64,000 nt of DNA from NCBI GenBank assembly GCA_030685235.1, contig MU839160.1:149690-213689 (forward strand), given 5' to 3'. A model generated the notes under the pieces. That model was not told the origin of the DNA and did not search any database. It was given only the letters and a program-made list of their open reading frames with translations. The translations under genes and the position numbers were made by a program. This document shows, piece by piece, positions 10,950 through 24,653 of this stretch (positions within the stretch are counted from its first letter, which is position 1; each line of letters opens with the position of its first letter). Source of the stretch: Copromyces sp. CBS 386.78. Its lineage: Eukaryota; Ascomycota; Sordariomycetes; Sordariales; Sordariaceae.

Positions 10950-13140
10950 AATAAGTAAATATTAGAGCTTTTAAAATAATAAAGGCGTAAATATCGTACC
11001 GTATAATATAATAGAAATATCTCTCTTTTAATAAGCGTTATCTAATTATTTAGGAAAATATAATTAAAATAACTAGCAATCCAGCGGGTAACAACGTACG
11101 CTGAATTAATTTCATTACAATATTCCCTTCCCTTTTAAAAAGATATAATATATTACTAAAAATCTATAATAGTAATCCTAGTAGCCTTATAATCTCCCTA
11201 AATTTTACTAATAAAGTTCGTAGCTATAAGGAAGTTATAAAGCTATTCTATTATTTTAATAGAAAAATTAACGCTTTTAATAAATAAGTTAAGGAAGAAT
11301 AAACCCGTTATATTAAATTTAAAAACGACGTTAAATCCTTTATTAACGAAATATAGGGAAAGGAAAAATAGTAGAAGGCGGCGGAGGAATAATTAAAGAA
11401 CTAAATTAACTAATTTAACGAAATTAAAAAGTAATTCGTATAATAAATCTAATCTCTATAAATATAGTACAATTAAATTATTATTAAAAATATATCTTTT
11501 TATTAAAAGGTATCTAACTTTACTTAAAATAAGACCGATTTCTAAGAAAAGTTCGATAATACTATCCAAAATAATAAGGAGGATTATTAAAGTTTCCTTA
11601 AATTTAATAAAATAATTAATAATAACGCCGAATTATATAGGGCGGAGTTGAAGAAAGTATTAGAAAATCTTAATATTTTACGTATTACGGGCAAGATCGC
11701 TAGTAAGGAATCTACTTAAGTATAGGAGGAGATTAAGAACCTTTAAATTCGCTTCTATTTAATAGAAGAAAATAAAATTATTATAGAGAATAGTATTAAT
11801 GGCTTTAGAAGATCGGGTACGGGTACTGGTAGCTCTAATAGTATAAGCGGCAATCTTAACGATAACGGCCTTAGAAGATTGGGTATAAGAACCGGCTTTA
11901 ACTCTAGTAATATAAGCAGCAATCTTAACGATAGTAGCCCTAGAAAATCGGACAAAGGAAGCGGCTTCAGCTATAACGAAGCGGGCGGTAATCCTAGAAG
12001 CGGAGGATTTAATTACTATAACGGTCTTAGCGGAAGATTTAATTATCCCGGCGGTTTTAGCGGCCCCCTTAGTAGCTTTAGCAGTCCTAATAATTTTAGA
12101 AGTCCTAATAATCCTAACGGCCCCGGCGGTCCTTACCCCCCCGCTACAATTCTTAACCCTATACTATATTATTATTATAAGGCACTCTATAAAGACCTAA
12201 AACAATTTAAGAGTAAAGAAATAAATATAATTAAACGCTACAACGCTTATAACGCTTAAAATTTAAAAATCCGCAATCGTTAAATCGTTAATAGTTATAA
12301 ATTTCCTAACGAAATAGCAAAATTACTTTATACTATATCCTACTTAGGAGGCGAAGCAAAAATAAACGTTACGGAATACTAGAAAACGATTTTTAATAAC
12401 CCTTAGCACTCTATCCTTTAAAAATAATAAATAAATAAAAAATTCTTAATATATTTAAACAACCGCTATATATAAAGCAATATTATATAAGTCGCCGAAA
12501 ATTCGTTACTATAGTTCAAATAGACCGGTAAATAATCTAATTACAATGATTTTAAAACCTAATTTATTACTTTAACTAACCGTTATAATTATAATATAAT
12601 TACTAAAGTCCGCCTTTTTTATTAAAAGGTTTCTAAATCTTTAACAAACTTAATTTTATATTATTATATTCAACCCGTTCGTAACAATTTCAAGGGATAG
12701 TACAAACTATTTAAAAGTATTTCTAGAGCCTATATTAAAACTTCCTTACATAATAATACTATTTAAAATATTTAGAATAATAATAAAGGTAATAGTAATT
12801 TTAATATTAGTAGTAAAATTCCTAACGCTATAGATCTAGATTACGCTAAATTTATAGAAATTTATAAAGACGTTTTATAGGAGCACTATAATAAAGGTAT
12901 TTATATAAATTATAATAAGGGCAAATATATAGCCCGCGAATATAAGAATTAGACCAATTACAATAATAAAGGTAGGCAAGCTAATTATACCGGCTTAAAC
13001 ATTATAATTCGTAAGAATACTAATATAAGTATTCCAGTCACGAATTATACTATAATAGATATAGCTAATTCGGCCCCGGCCTTAGCGGCTCCGACTACCC
13101 CGGTAACTCTAATTCCCGCTAATTAGTAGGGAAATAAAAA
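10950..13140 (+). pseudogene. Gag relic of element 2
   Basis: A Lys/Glu/Asn-rich coiled-coil-like stretch (about 11270-11700) leads into a Gly/Ser/Asn/Pro-rich segment that has stayed open for 126 codons (11879-12259). A capsid-like region follows, then a CX2CX4HX4C knuckle at 12902-12943 with all four ligands replaced by Tyr, and a Pro/Ala-rich end near 13060-13130. The pattern is Ty3-type Gag. The open 126-codon stretch survives because its Gly, Ser and Asn codons give few RIP-made stops. Confidence 0.7.
11805..11939 (+). repeat. Tandem repeat in the Gag relic (66 and 69 bp units)
   Basis: Two adjacent units (11805-11870 and 11871-11939) share TTAGAAGATYGGGTA at the start and GCAATCTTAACGATA near the end. 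A third, diverged start (CTAGAAAATCGG) follows at 11940. Unit lengths are multiples of 3, encoding a repeated Gly/Ser/Asn/Leu-rich peptide of 22-23 residues. Confidence 0.75.
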
Positions 13141-13319
13141 ACCCTAAAGCTAAATCGCGCTTAAGGGTATTCGGTAGTGATATAAAGGAGGATAGAAATA
13201 AAGGTAAATAAACTAAATATTTATATAATAAATTATTAAAGGATAAAACCACTTAAATTAAATAGCTTAGAACTCTATAAGTAGAATACAACTTTATTAT
13301 TTACGTATTTTTAATATCC

Positions 13320-16300
13320 CTAACGCAATAAAAAAATAGAATGTATATTATTAATCAATTTTAAATATTTAAATAAAACTTTTATCGACCAATCTTTCGC
13401 AAAAAGAATTTACTTAGAATTTAAACCTTTAAAAAAACCTAAACTATTACATTTAGCCGACGGCAATTTTAAAGAATAAGTAAATTAATATATCGAAATA
13501 ATAATACGGATCGGTAATTATAAAGAAGTTATCAAATTCTTCGTAGCCAATTTAACAGTAAATTACCCGGTAATTTTAGGTTAATTATAATTATAATTCT
13601 ATAATTTAAATATTAATTAGGTAACTAATAAAATTATTTAGAACGTAGCTTATATAAGCATTTATATACTTTAATTATTAGAGGTAATAACGGTCCTAAA
13701 TACCGCTCTTAAGGAAGAGGATAATAGAAACGTCTTTAGGGAAGTCGAAAACAGATCCGTCTTTAAAATTAAAAGTAAATCCGTCTCCGAAGAAGTTAGG
13801 AACGGATTTAATAGCGGATCCATCTTCGAAAATATTAAAAGCGGATTTAACAACGACTTTAACTTTAATAAAAACGAATATCTCCTAATTTAAATAACTA
13901 ATATAATAAAAGTATTTAAGGGTAATCAAATTATAATAGTAGAATTTCCAATTTCTCTAATATACGCGGGGAGGTTCGAAGAACTTTTTAGCCCTATTAG
14001 AAAACCAGCGTTAGAAAAAATTAAAGCGAAAGTACGGATTATTAGCGAACGAAGGATCTAAACAATATAATGGCTAGAACGGGTAAAACGTATATTCTTT
14101 TAATAATTTAAATTAACAATCAATATAGTAGCCTTAAATCTTTTAAATATTAAATTAATCAACGTAAGGACTTTTATACTTAATATACGGATAAAGGGCA
14201 TTAAAATCAACTCTACTATATAGGCAGAATTCTAAGAAATATAAAAAGAGAGGAAGGCAGCTATTTTAATACTATTTCTATCTAAGAATATATAGAAAAA
14301 TATTATATAGGGAAAAGGTAAACTGTATAAACCCTACTTTAAGAACCTAAAAGTATACGAATTTATCGACCTTTATAAAATAGAAGCCGCGAATAAAAGT
14401 AAGGGAGAATAAGCCCTCTAACTTAGCGAATCCGCGAAGGAATACATTAATTATATTTATACACTAAAAATAATAGACGGTAAGCCCTAGAAACCGACCG
14501 AACGGAAATTAACTCCTTTAATAGAAATCGATAAAATCTATAATATTATAAAGGAAAATATCTAGAAATTTATAAATAAAACTATTTAACTAAAGTATAC
14601 CCTAGAGGAAGTAAAAGTACGTTTCCTAGACGAATATAAGGATTTCTCTTACGTTATTAACTTACAGGATATTAACGTAATATTTAAATACCGTTCTTAC
14701 AATTATAAAATCGAATTAAAATTAGGGGTAGAATTTCTACTATACTTTAGAATACGATTAATATCCCTGTAAGAGTTTAAAATTATTAAATAATAACTAA
14801 ATAATAATTTAGCCAAAGGATTTATTAAATTATCGACCTCCGACGTAGTATTACTAATATTACTAGCCTACAAACTAGGCGGCGGCGTATAGATCTATAT
14901 TAATTACAAAAGTATTAACAAAATTTCGCTAAAGAATAAATACCCGTTACCCTTAATTAAAAAAATACTAAATGCTATTTATAGAACGAAGTAATTTATA
15001 AAAGTAAATATTATTATTATTTTTAATAGGTTATATATAATTAAAGGATACGAATAATTGACTGCTTTTATTACGAAGTTTAATTTCTATAAATCCTTAA
15101 TATATCTATTCAATTTATTAAGAGTACTAGCCTCGTTTTAGAACTTTATTAACAATATTTTATATAATATTTTAAATATTTATATAATAACCTACTTAGA
15201 CGACGTTTTAATCTTTTTAAAAATATATAAAGAGTATATTAAATACGTTAGGGAAGTATTATAATATTTAATTAATATAGGTTTATAAATTAATATTAAT
15301 AAATACGAATTCTATATTTAAAGAACCAAGTATTTAAGTTTTATTGTTACCCTTAAAGGGATCGAAATAGATTTAGAGAAGGTAGAAATAATTACTAAAT
15401 AGGAAGTACTAATAACGAAACGCCAATTATAGCGTTTTTTAGGCTTTACTAACTTTTATAAGAAGTTTATCACTAACTTCTTACATATAAATAAACTATT
15501 ATATAAATTAATAAAGAAAATAATAGATTAGAAATAGGATAAAGAGTATAATAATACTTTTAAAGCTTTAAAAACGGCATTTACAACCGTACTAGTCTTA
15601 AAAATCTATAATTAGGAAAAACCGACCGTTATTAAAATCGACGCCTCTAACTAGTTAACGGGCAATATATTATTATAATTATACAACAGTAAATTATATC
15701 TAATCGCCTACTTTTCGGCTAAATATTTTGCAATAGAATACAATTACAATATTTATAATAAAGAATTGCTAACTATTATTAAAGCACTAGAGGAATAGAA
15801 ACCCGAATTAGAGGGCGCAACCTAACCTTTCGAAATTATTATAAATTATAAGAATTTAAAGATATTTAGTACTACGAAGAAACTTACCCCCAAATATATA
15901 CGGTAATTAAAATTCCTATTAAAATTCAACTTCACGATTAAATACCGGCCGGGATCAATTAATATACGACCCGATACCCTTAGCCGTAAGCCTAAGTACG
16001 TTCTTAAGGATACGGAGGACAATAGGTTAAAAGTAAGAAAAAATTATTTATTAACTTATTATACTTCAATAAAAATTTATTCGAATTAATAAATACGGAT
16101 AGTAAGGGTTTTACGATAAACGTAATATCGAATACGGGAGTACCCTTAATAATCTATATTTTAGAAGATAATTTTTAAAAGGATAAAGATAAGTTAGGTA
16201 TTTATATAAATAACTTAGTAAACCGGGCTTATATTAATTCCCCTATAATAGTAGATATTCGGGAAGCTATTAAGTCCGGAGATCGCTAGCCGAAGTACTT

Positions 16301-17725
16301 GAAGAAGAAATTGAAAATCCCCTTTATTAAATATTATATAATTAACGATAAGGTAATATTTAAGGATAAATTAGTAATACCCCCCGATAATAAAGTAGTC
16401 CAATTAGAATTAATCTATCGCACCCATACCTCGGTATAAGGCGGCTATCTTAAAAGGGATAAAACGGTAGTATTAATATACTACTACTTCTAACTAAGGA
16501 TAGTAATTATAATAAATACCTATTATAAAGGTTGCATACCTTATAGTAAAATTAAAACTATTAGGACATCGCTAATAAATTTCTTTAAACCCTTATTTAT
16601 TCCTAATACCCTATAGCGCAATATTTCTATCGACTATATAACCCTATTCCCTAAATTATAGCGGGTAGGTAGAAGGGCGGAGTACGAATATATATTAATT
16701 ATAATAAATAAATTAATTAAAATAAAATATTTTATCCTAATAGAAGGGTTAATAATAGAAGAGCTGGTAGAGAAGTTTATTAACCGGATTTATACCCTTT
16801 ATAGCCTTCTAAATACCATCGTTTTAAATAGAAGCGTTTAATTTATTTTAGCTTTTTAAAGGTAATTATTCTTATAATTAGGCGTTAAACTAAAATATTC
16901 TACGCCTTATTATAAAGAGACGAATAAACAAACCGAAAAGATTAATATAGAATTGGGACAATACTTATAAATCTTTATTAATTAGGTATAAAATAATTAA
17001 ATAAATTAACTACTTTTAATTAAATTCTAAAGTAATAATTTTAAATCGGTATTAACGGGAATAACCCCTTTTTTCGCTAATTATAATTTTTACCTTCGTA
17101 TAAGGATAGAACCCTCTATACTACTCCCCCTAAATATAATAGATATATAGAAGAAGTAAATTTTTAATATTAATTAATTAGTATTATAATTTAAAAAGGT
17201 CTAGAATTTCGTTAAAATTTCCTCTTTATAAGTATAAACGAAGTAGGAAGTAGCAGCGAACGAGAATTATATTAATATATTTAAATATAAGGTTAGAAAT
17301 AAAGTTATACTTAATATAGTTAATTATATAATTAGTAAACTATATAATAAATTAGTACCGCGCTTTAAAAGACCTTTTCGTATTATAAAGGCTAACTCAT
17401 ATATAATAAAATTAATTTTATTTAATAATATAAAAGTTATTTATATTATTAATATATTTAGGGGTAATTTTACATTGAAGGGTTATTAGGCTAAAAAGAA
17501 TTTATAATTAATATTAAGGCTAACGAAGGTATAATAATTATTAGAACCAATAATTTCGAAGAAAATAGGCGTTAGGAGTTCGAAGAATTCTTAAACTATT
17601 AGAAAATTAAAGGATAATAATACTATTTAGTAAAGTAATTTTACTACCCCCTAGATTAATAATTAATAGCCAACTTTAACAATTACTATAAAATAATCTA
17701 GGAGCTTTATAAGAGACAACTAAAA
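13320..17725 (+). pseudogene. Pol relic of element 2: protease, RT, RNase H, integrase, chromodomain
   Basis: A protease-like region (about 13320-13590) carries a LADGN motif and ends with a PVILG box. The reverse transcriptase follows (about 14590-15350); its catalytic YLDD at 15193-15204 is unmutated, unlike element 1. RNase H (about 15540-15880) shows a YNKEL box. The integrase starts with an H-C-type zinc region near 16400-16570. The C-terminal part has a YYLVK element (about 17620) typical of a chromodomain. Numerous stops make it non-functional. Confidence 0.8.
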
Positions 17726-18541
17726 TTAGGACTACTATATATCAATTTTAGAAGGGGATTTAAGGCTTAATTAAAAGAAGAAGCCTCGTCTAATAATAGG
17801 GAGGCTAAAGAAATACCGCCCTTTCTAATCCCTATTACAGCCGCCCCGGAGGTAAATAATTAGTAAATCCAGCGGAGTATAAGGTTGAACAATAAGTAAA
17901 ACGATATTAACGACGGATATAAAAAATAAGGAGTTTAATAACGGCTTATTTTACATATCCTAATTAAATCGCCTTATAAATACCCTACCGTAGTAATAAG
18001 GGTATTATTAATAATAACCAGGAAATAATACATTTTATAACGTACTTATATCTCTTACCCCCAATAACCCTACCTCCCCCATTAACGGTTAGAGCTTATA
18101 CAATTAAAATTTTATATTATAATTAGTAGGGAAGGGGGAGATAATTATAAAATAGAAAAAAAAAATTATAACAATTACGACGAAATTCGAATAGAGGGCT
18201 TCTATAATCTACAATACTAGTAGGGATATAAGCGTCCCTATATATTACTATACTACGGGCGTCCCTATAATACCCCTCGTCGGGGGTTAGTAATAAGAAA
18301 ATATAAATAGGAAGTTTATAAGACGATTAGGAATGTTTTTAAGCCTATTTAGGATTATTTAAAGTAATAATCGAATAATCTTTACGAAAGGGGTATATTT
18401 AATAATATTTTAGCTAGTATTCGACCTCTTAATAAAAGGTTTAGCGCTAAGCGTTTACCCGCCTTAATAGGCCCCACTTTATAGATATTAATAGTTTCTA
18501 AACGGTTTTTAAAGCCGGGAATTAATTTAGAAGGGGGGTAG

Positions 18542-18775
18542 TATCATAAGTATTGCCTGCTCCTTATAAATAGATAGGGGTACTGTGCTATATTAGTATA
18601 GCTAGTTGAATATAGTTATCTAAATATAGTACAACTATAGTGCCGCCCTGTGGACCTATAACTATAGGGCTCTATACTATGCCCTATATAGTTCTCGTAT
18701 GCACATAGGTTCCTCTTTTGGTTCCTCGCACAATAATCAATATCTTACCTTAGTGCTTGCTCGCGCCCCATAATA
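18542..18775 (+). repeat. 3' LTR of element 2
   Basis: This is the partner of 10544-10777, with identical length. It begins TATCATAAGT, ends CCCCATAATA, and is followed by TATTT (18776-18780). RIP differences occur in both directions: each copy keeps G or C at some sites where the other is mutated. Confidence 0.95.
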
Positions 18776-18780
18776 TATTT

Positions 18781-20206
18781 ATTTTAATACGGTATTGTAA
18801 ATAGTAAATATTTTGTTAATGCGATATAGGTTTTAAACTAAATTATTTGGATATAGGAACGAATAGTATTTATTTTTATAATAGAAGTATAAAATCAAAA
18901 TTATAATAGATAAAATATTTATTTAGAAGATAAATATTACTAATATTTGTCAATAGGTATATAAAGCGAATTCTTTATTGGGTAGATACTGGCGCTAGGG
19001 TTGGAATTTACCGTTGCAATTCTAGTTTGCTATTGAGCGACCAACTTTCCGTTCTGCCGCAACGCCTGTTAAAATACAGTGTACGGTTTATAACAATAGC
19101 ACAATTCGAAATAACGACAACTTCCACATAACGATATTCAATAATTAACGATTTTTATAAGCCGACACCCTTGTGCAGTGGCTTTAGCAAAAAAAATCCT
19201 ATTCCAACGCCAACTCCCTGCCAGACCTCCTGTTATTCGCCCCCCCTTTCCCCCCAGGGTAATTGGGGAGTCAGTGGCGAGTGGGTGCATGCTGCGCCAA
19301 GCGTGGGCTCGGTGTGGACAAATAGGGCTCGCCGGGAATCGAATAGTACAGCAGTATCAAAAGTTTCTTTGCATTTTAGATATTGGCAAAGAAAGAGTTA
19401 TTTCAAGCTTTACAGAGTTGCAAAGGTCGTTGTCCAGAAGTGGAAGTGTAGGTATGAAAGTTGTGGATTGAGGCAGGCGAGGTAGCCTGATGTTAGTTGT
19501 CACGCTTACCTTTCCCCGAAAGAGCCCCTTCGGGCCCATAAACCCGTAGCGCTAGGGGGACCATCCACCGGAATGGCAGGCCCGGGGGCACTAAGCGCTC
19601 TCCCTACGTACCTTAGCTGTAAGCTACAAGTTAGCATGCAAGGGTCTAAATGGAAGGAAGAAGTGGAGGAAAAAAAATTCCATGTCAGACAAATCGTTGT
19701 TTCATCTCATACACTTCTTGAAACCCTTCACAAGTTCTTTGACACGAACTGTTACTGTCAAACTGTTCGTAAACCATCCGAGAACCATTTTATCGGTGGA
19801 AGCTGTCATCCCATCTTCAAAAGAACCCTCGGATGCTGCACGAACGCATCTGATCATCGGGTTCGTTGATTGGCTAGGTTGCGCCACCGCAAAGGCGAAA
19901 GTCTATCCCGCTCGAGCATCGAGGACACGGCGTTCTGCTTGTGAGTAATGCTATGTTACTGTGGCTTTTGAAAGCTCATATGGCTAACTAAGTTGGGCAG
20001 GTCATAAATACAAACATATGTGTGATTTGGGCGAGACCTAATCCTTGATTTCGAGATTCAAGGGATAGAAAAAGAGAGCTCTGATCCGTGTCATACATCA
20101 GTACAGCGCTCCGAGCTTCTCATCCTCTCTTGTGATTTAGAAGAACAACTACTGGAGTGGGCCGAATTCGCGAGGCAAAAGTCAACAAGAGGAAAGAAGG
20201 TTAAGC
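18781..20206. other. Transition from RIP island to gene block; no gene seen
   Basis: The AT-rich debris continues to about 18,960 and base composition then turns normal. Several overlapping small open frames occur at 19,170-19,950 in both strands, but none has protein-like composition or splice continuation that I trust. The last few hundred bases should be promoter and 5' leader of the MATE-type gene at 20207. Confidence 0.6.
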
Positions 20207-22387
20207 ATGTCTTCCAACCAGGCCATACCTTCCCGAAAAAGGTCGGGGGCGGGCCTTGACTTCGCGTCTTCTTTCCGTTCTGCATCGCCGCTGGCCCAAG
20301 AGATGTTGGCCCGAGACTTGGCCGAGTTTTCGGACGATGTGGCTGACGAAGTCGACGATGAGGCATTATCTGTGAGCGACGATGAGGACGACACGCCGGG
20401 ACCTACGCTCTACAGACGACCTAGCGGTGTCGCCTTTGGAGCGATTAGACCTGCCCTGACTGGGCCCGGAGGACTGGGAGAAGGCCCAATTCTCACCAGA
20501 GCCGAAAGGACGCGAAGTCGTGATGAGGAGCGGTCTCTTCTCAGGGACAACCACATCCTTCCTCCGAAGCATGATCGTCCGCCGCAGGAGCCGACACTGT
20601 TCAGGGCTTTATATACCAGACTCTTCAGTACCAAGGTCCCCCGAAGAATACCGGATGAAGAAGGCTCCGAGAGTCCTATCCAGATCGTCATCGCCCCTCC
20701 CACGCCAACAGTAGGGACCGAAACTGACCCGTTGCTTGGTGAGGGACGTCTCCGACACCGCGGCGCCAACGGTCACGGCAGCATCGGCAACGGCAGTGAG
20801 TCCTCCTCTCGTGAACACGCCGAGCACCTTAACGAGCAATGGGAAGCCGCCGTCGCCGCTGGTCAAATCAAAACCACCTGGCAGCGCGAAGCCAAAACCA
20901 TCGCCGTCTATTCGCGCTCCCTTATCGTCACATTCCTGCTCCAGTACTCACTCAACGTCACCTCCATCTTTGCCGTTGGCCGCCTCGGCACCCTCGAACT
21001 CGGCGCCGTATCCCTCGCCTCCATGACCGCTAGCATCACCTGCTACGCGCCCATCCAGGGTCTTGCCACCTCGCTCGACACGCTATGCGCCCAGGCCTAC
21101 GGCAGCGGCCACAAGACGCTTGTAGGGCTGCAGCTCCAACGCATGGTTTACTTCTTGCTCCTCCTGCTCATCCCCGTGGCAGTCATCTGGCTCAATGCCG
21201 AGCCAATTCTGGCGTCCATGATCGAGAAGGATAGCGCCAAGCTGGCGGCCCAGTATCTCCGGGTGATTCTCCTCGGCACCCCCGCCTACGCCATGTTCGA
21301 GGGCGGCAAGCGGTTCGTGCAAGCCCAGGGTCTGTTTCACGCCACGACCTATGTGTTGCTGATCGCGGCGCCGGCCAACGTGCTGCTGAACTGGCTCTTC
21401 GTATGGAAGCTCGGGTGGGGGTTCGTCGGTGCTCCGCTGGCCGTCGCGACGACGCAAAACATGCTTCCCCTGCTCCTGTTACTGTATGTCTGGAAGGTTG
21501 ACGGCCGGCAGGCGTGGGGAGGCTTCAAGAAGGCGGCGCTTAGGAACTGGGGCCCCATGGTCCGGCTGGCGCTGCCGGGCATGGTCATGGTGGTGGCGGA
21601 GTGGTTCGCGTTTGAGATATTGACGCTGGCCAGCGGGAGGATTGGCGTCGCGCATCTGGCGGCGCAGAGTGTACTTGTTACGGTCACGTCCACGACATTC
21701 CAGATCCCGTTCCCGTTGTCAATTGCGGGCTCGACCAGAGTTGCGAACTTGATCGGAGCCAAGTTGGTGGATGCTGCGAAGACGTCGGCGAGGGTGGTGA
21801 GTGTTCAGTGACATGTTTCCCATGGTTTCCCCGTTTCGAATCACTGTCTCAGGTTTTACTAATAAACTACGTGTCTCTAACTAGACTGTTGTCGGCGGTG
21901 TCCTCGTCGGTCTCTTCAATGTGACACTACTGTCCGTGTTCCGGAACCAGATCGCACTGTTGTTCACCCAAGACCGCGAGGTCATCAAGCTGGTGGCCCA
22001 GACGCTGCCCGTATGTGCCTTCATGCAGCTGTTTGATGGCATGGCTGCCGTGTCGCACGGTCTGTTGCGGGGTATCGGTCGCCAGGAAATCGGCGGCTAC
22101 GTGAACCTCATGGCTTACTATGTGGTGGCCTTGCCCATCTCGTTCGGCTTGGGCTTTGGCTTGGGATGGAATCTCGTAGGCTTGTGGATGGGCGTTACGT
22201 TTGGACTGTTGTTGTTTGTCTACCCCTCTTCTTCTTTTCCTCGTCATTGCCCATTTCGTTTTGAGCAAACTGCTGACCTTCGGTTTTTCTTGATTGTAGG
22301 GTGTCGTCGGTTGAGTACTGGTTTATCTGGTATTCTGATTGGGAGTTGGCTGCTAGGGAGGCAGAAAACAGAAATGCTTCTGGTTAA
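20207..22387 (+). CDS. MATE-family multidrug/toxin extrusion transporter
   Basis: Exons are 20207-21796, 21885-22213 and 22300-22387, giving 668 residues. Both introns have GT and AG ends. Intron 1 contains an ACTAAT branch-like site, and without splicing the frame stops at once. The protein has a long hydrophilic N-terminal tail (about 1-235, acidic and Arg/Ser-rich), then about 12 membrane segments. The MATE-like stretch SLDTLCAQAYGSG lies near residue 290, and after intron 1 come VVGGVLVG and a GLLRGIGRQ stretch. The C-terminus (EYWFIWYSDWELAAREAE) matches the usual ending of fungal MATE proteins. These are secondary transporters exporting cationic drugs or metabolites with H+ or Na+ antiport, at the plasma membrane or vacuole. 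The substrate cannot be told from sequence. The gene is the first intact one right of the RIP block. Confidence 0.9.
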
Positions 22388-23780
22388 GAGGACGAGGAGG
22401 ACTCTAAGGCTTTCAAAAGGTCAAGCATTTAGGGGGTTCGCATATGCTGCGGCAGAGATGGATGCATATTACGACGTGCATTTGACCTTGGTAGACGCTC
22501 GTGATCTGGCGCTCAAATGGGATATCATTCACAAATTGGCATTGTCCCATAACAATTCATGCTGTACGAGTGCCATATGGTAATGGACATCATAGAAAGA
22601 TCCTTGCCTCGGCAACGATGTCTGCTCTTTAGTGTATATGTCGAGATTGTGTGCTACGGTACAATGTTGGGTATTTCGTTTTCCAGGTGAGTCTCATAAC
22701 ACAGGGTTGAAGGCCCGTCATTCAATATCTACCACGTTTATGAGGTACGCATTAGCCTTAAAGTTTCTTGTGACAAAGGTCTACAAAACTTAACAAAAAA
22801 AAACCGGGATAACCACATTCAGCGTGGAAACTTCTAGAGAGTGTATGAAATGGGGAAAACGCATCGGGTCAATACCAACTTCTTACAAGAAAATTGTTGG
22901 AATGTTGGTTGAATTGTGAAGAACATATGAAATCCCACGCTAACGAACTTTTGGCAAGCCTCTACCTCTTCTTAGCTAAACTGACTTGGAATCGAGTTTC
23001 CCGAAGATTCACGGTACTGTTGAATGTCGCGGGATGAAGTGCAGGGTAAGCGAGCATCCTGGAAAGACGGTCGCTGACGTCTTGTTCAGGGGAAACAACA
23101 AATGGGGGTGCTTGTCCGGGCCCGTACTCCAAAAAGCGTGGGGTAGCGAATGCAGGGATCAGCGGTACCTTTCTGAATCCACTACTGATGGGATGGCTCG
23201 GCGGTGAACGGACGCAATAAAGTGTGCTGTAGCATTGGTCCCAAAGCGGGCGAGAACCCCTTTTTGCTTGCGCAAAACAAACAATCAGCATACGAGACGC
23301 TATTCCCACGTCAACGGCTAGCTCGGTTGCATCCATTGAAAGTGCCAGATACAGCCTCCTATCTCATACACCTCGAAGATACCTGATCCCAGCCATTGCC
23401 AGCCTTCAATGGGAGCCCAACCGATGTTCAACCTCGTTGCCCGGGCTCGCCCAAGCCTTTCAGGCGATAGTGTCGCGAGTGTTTGTCGAGCTCTGAGTGG
23501 GTCGAAAATGAGGGGGTTGTCACATCAAGGGCCCGCTCTGGACTTGGCTTGTGCCCCGAAAATTGCCTGTTTGGGGTTAACTCCCCCGCGGAGCCCCGCC
23601 ACTCCAACATTATCATCATTGTCTGTGGCTGCTGTGCCGTCCCATGGTCGCCGCTGGTACTCCCGAGAGGCGAAGTGCTGCTTCTCGACCTCGACCTTTT
23701 CCTCTACAAAGGCCGTCTCCCAGTTCCTCCGCCGCGCAAGCTCGATTCCTCCCTCGAGAACTCTTGCCCTCCGAGCCAAC
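22388..23780. other. Intergenic region, IDI promoter and leader
   Basis: About 1.4 kb with no convincing gene. The part from 23409 to 23780 is open in frame with the isopentenyl-diphosphate isomerase start and may encode an N-terminal extension. The rest shows only short shadow frames. Confidence 0.55.

Positions 23781-24653
<873 letters not shown>

Larger units (their letters stand above)
10544..18775 (+). mobile_element. Complete RIP-degraded Ty3/gypsy chromovirus (element 2)
   Basis: This is a full-length LTR retrotransposon relic of 8,232 bp with two 234-bp LTRs (10544-10777 and 18542-18775) and a perfect 5-bp target duplication TATTT (10539-10543 and 18776-18780). A purine tract (AGAAGGGGGG) just before the right LTR fixes the + orientation. 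Internal order: Gag with a short tandem repeat and a mutated CCHC knuckle (12902-12943), aspartic-protease-like region (about 13320-13590), reverse transcriptase with an intact YLDD box (15193-15204), RNase H, integrase with an HHCC-like region (about 16400-16570) and a chromodomain-like tail (about 17590-17720). It has a different LTR sequence from element 1, so it is a separate family. Confidence 0.92.

Noticed and set aside
19171..19948. Several overlapping 60-100 codon frames right of the RIP block
   Set aside because: They overlap each other in different frames, show no domain or biased codon pattern, and lack convincing splice partners.
22962..23336. 124-codon - strand frame upstream of IDI
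   Set aside because: No recognisable motif, and overlapping + frames of similar quality exist, so it is likely chance in GC-rich DNA.
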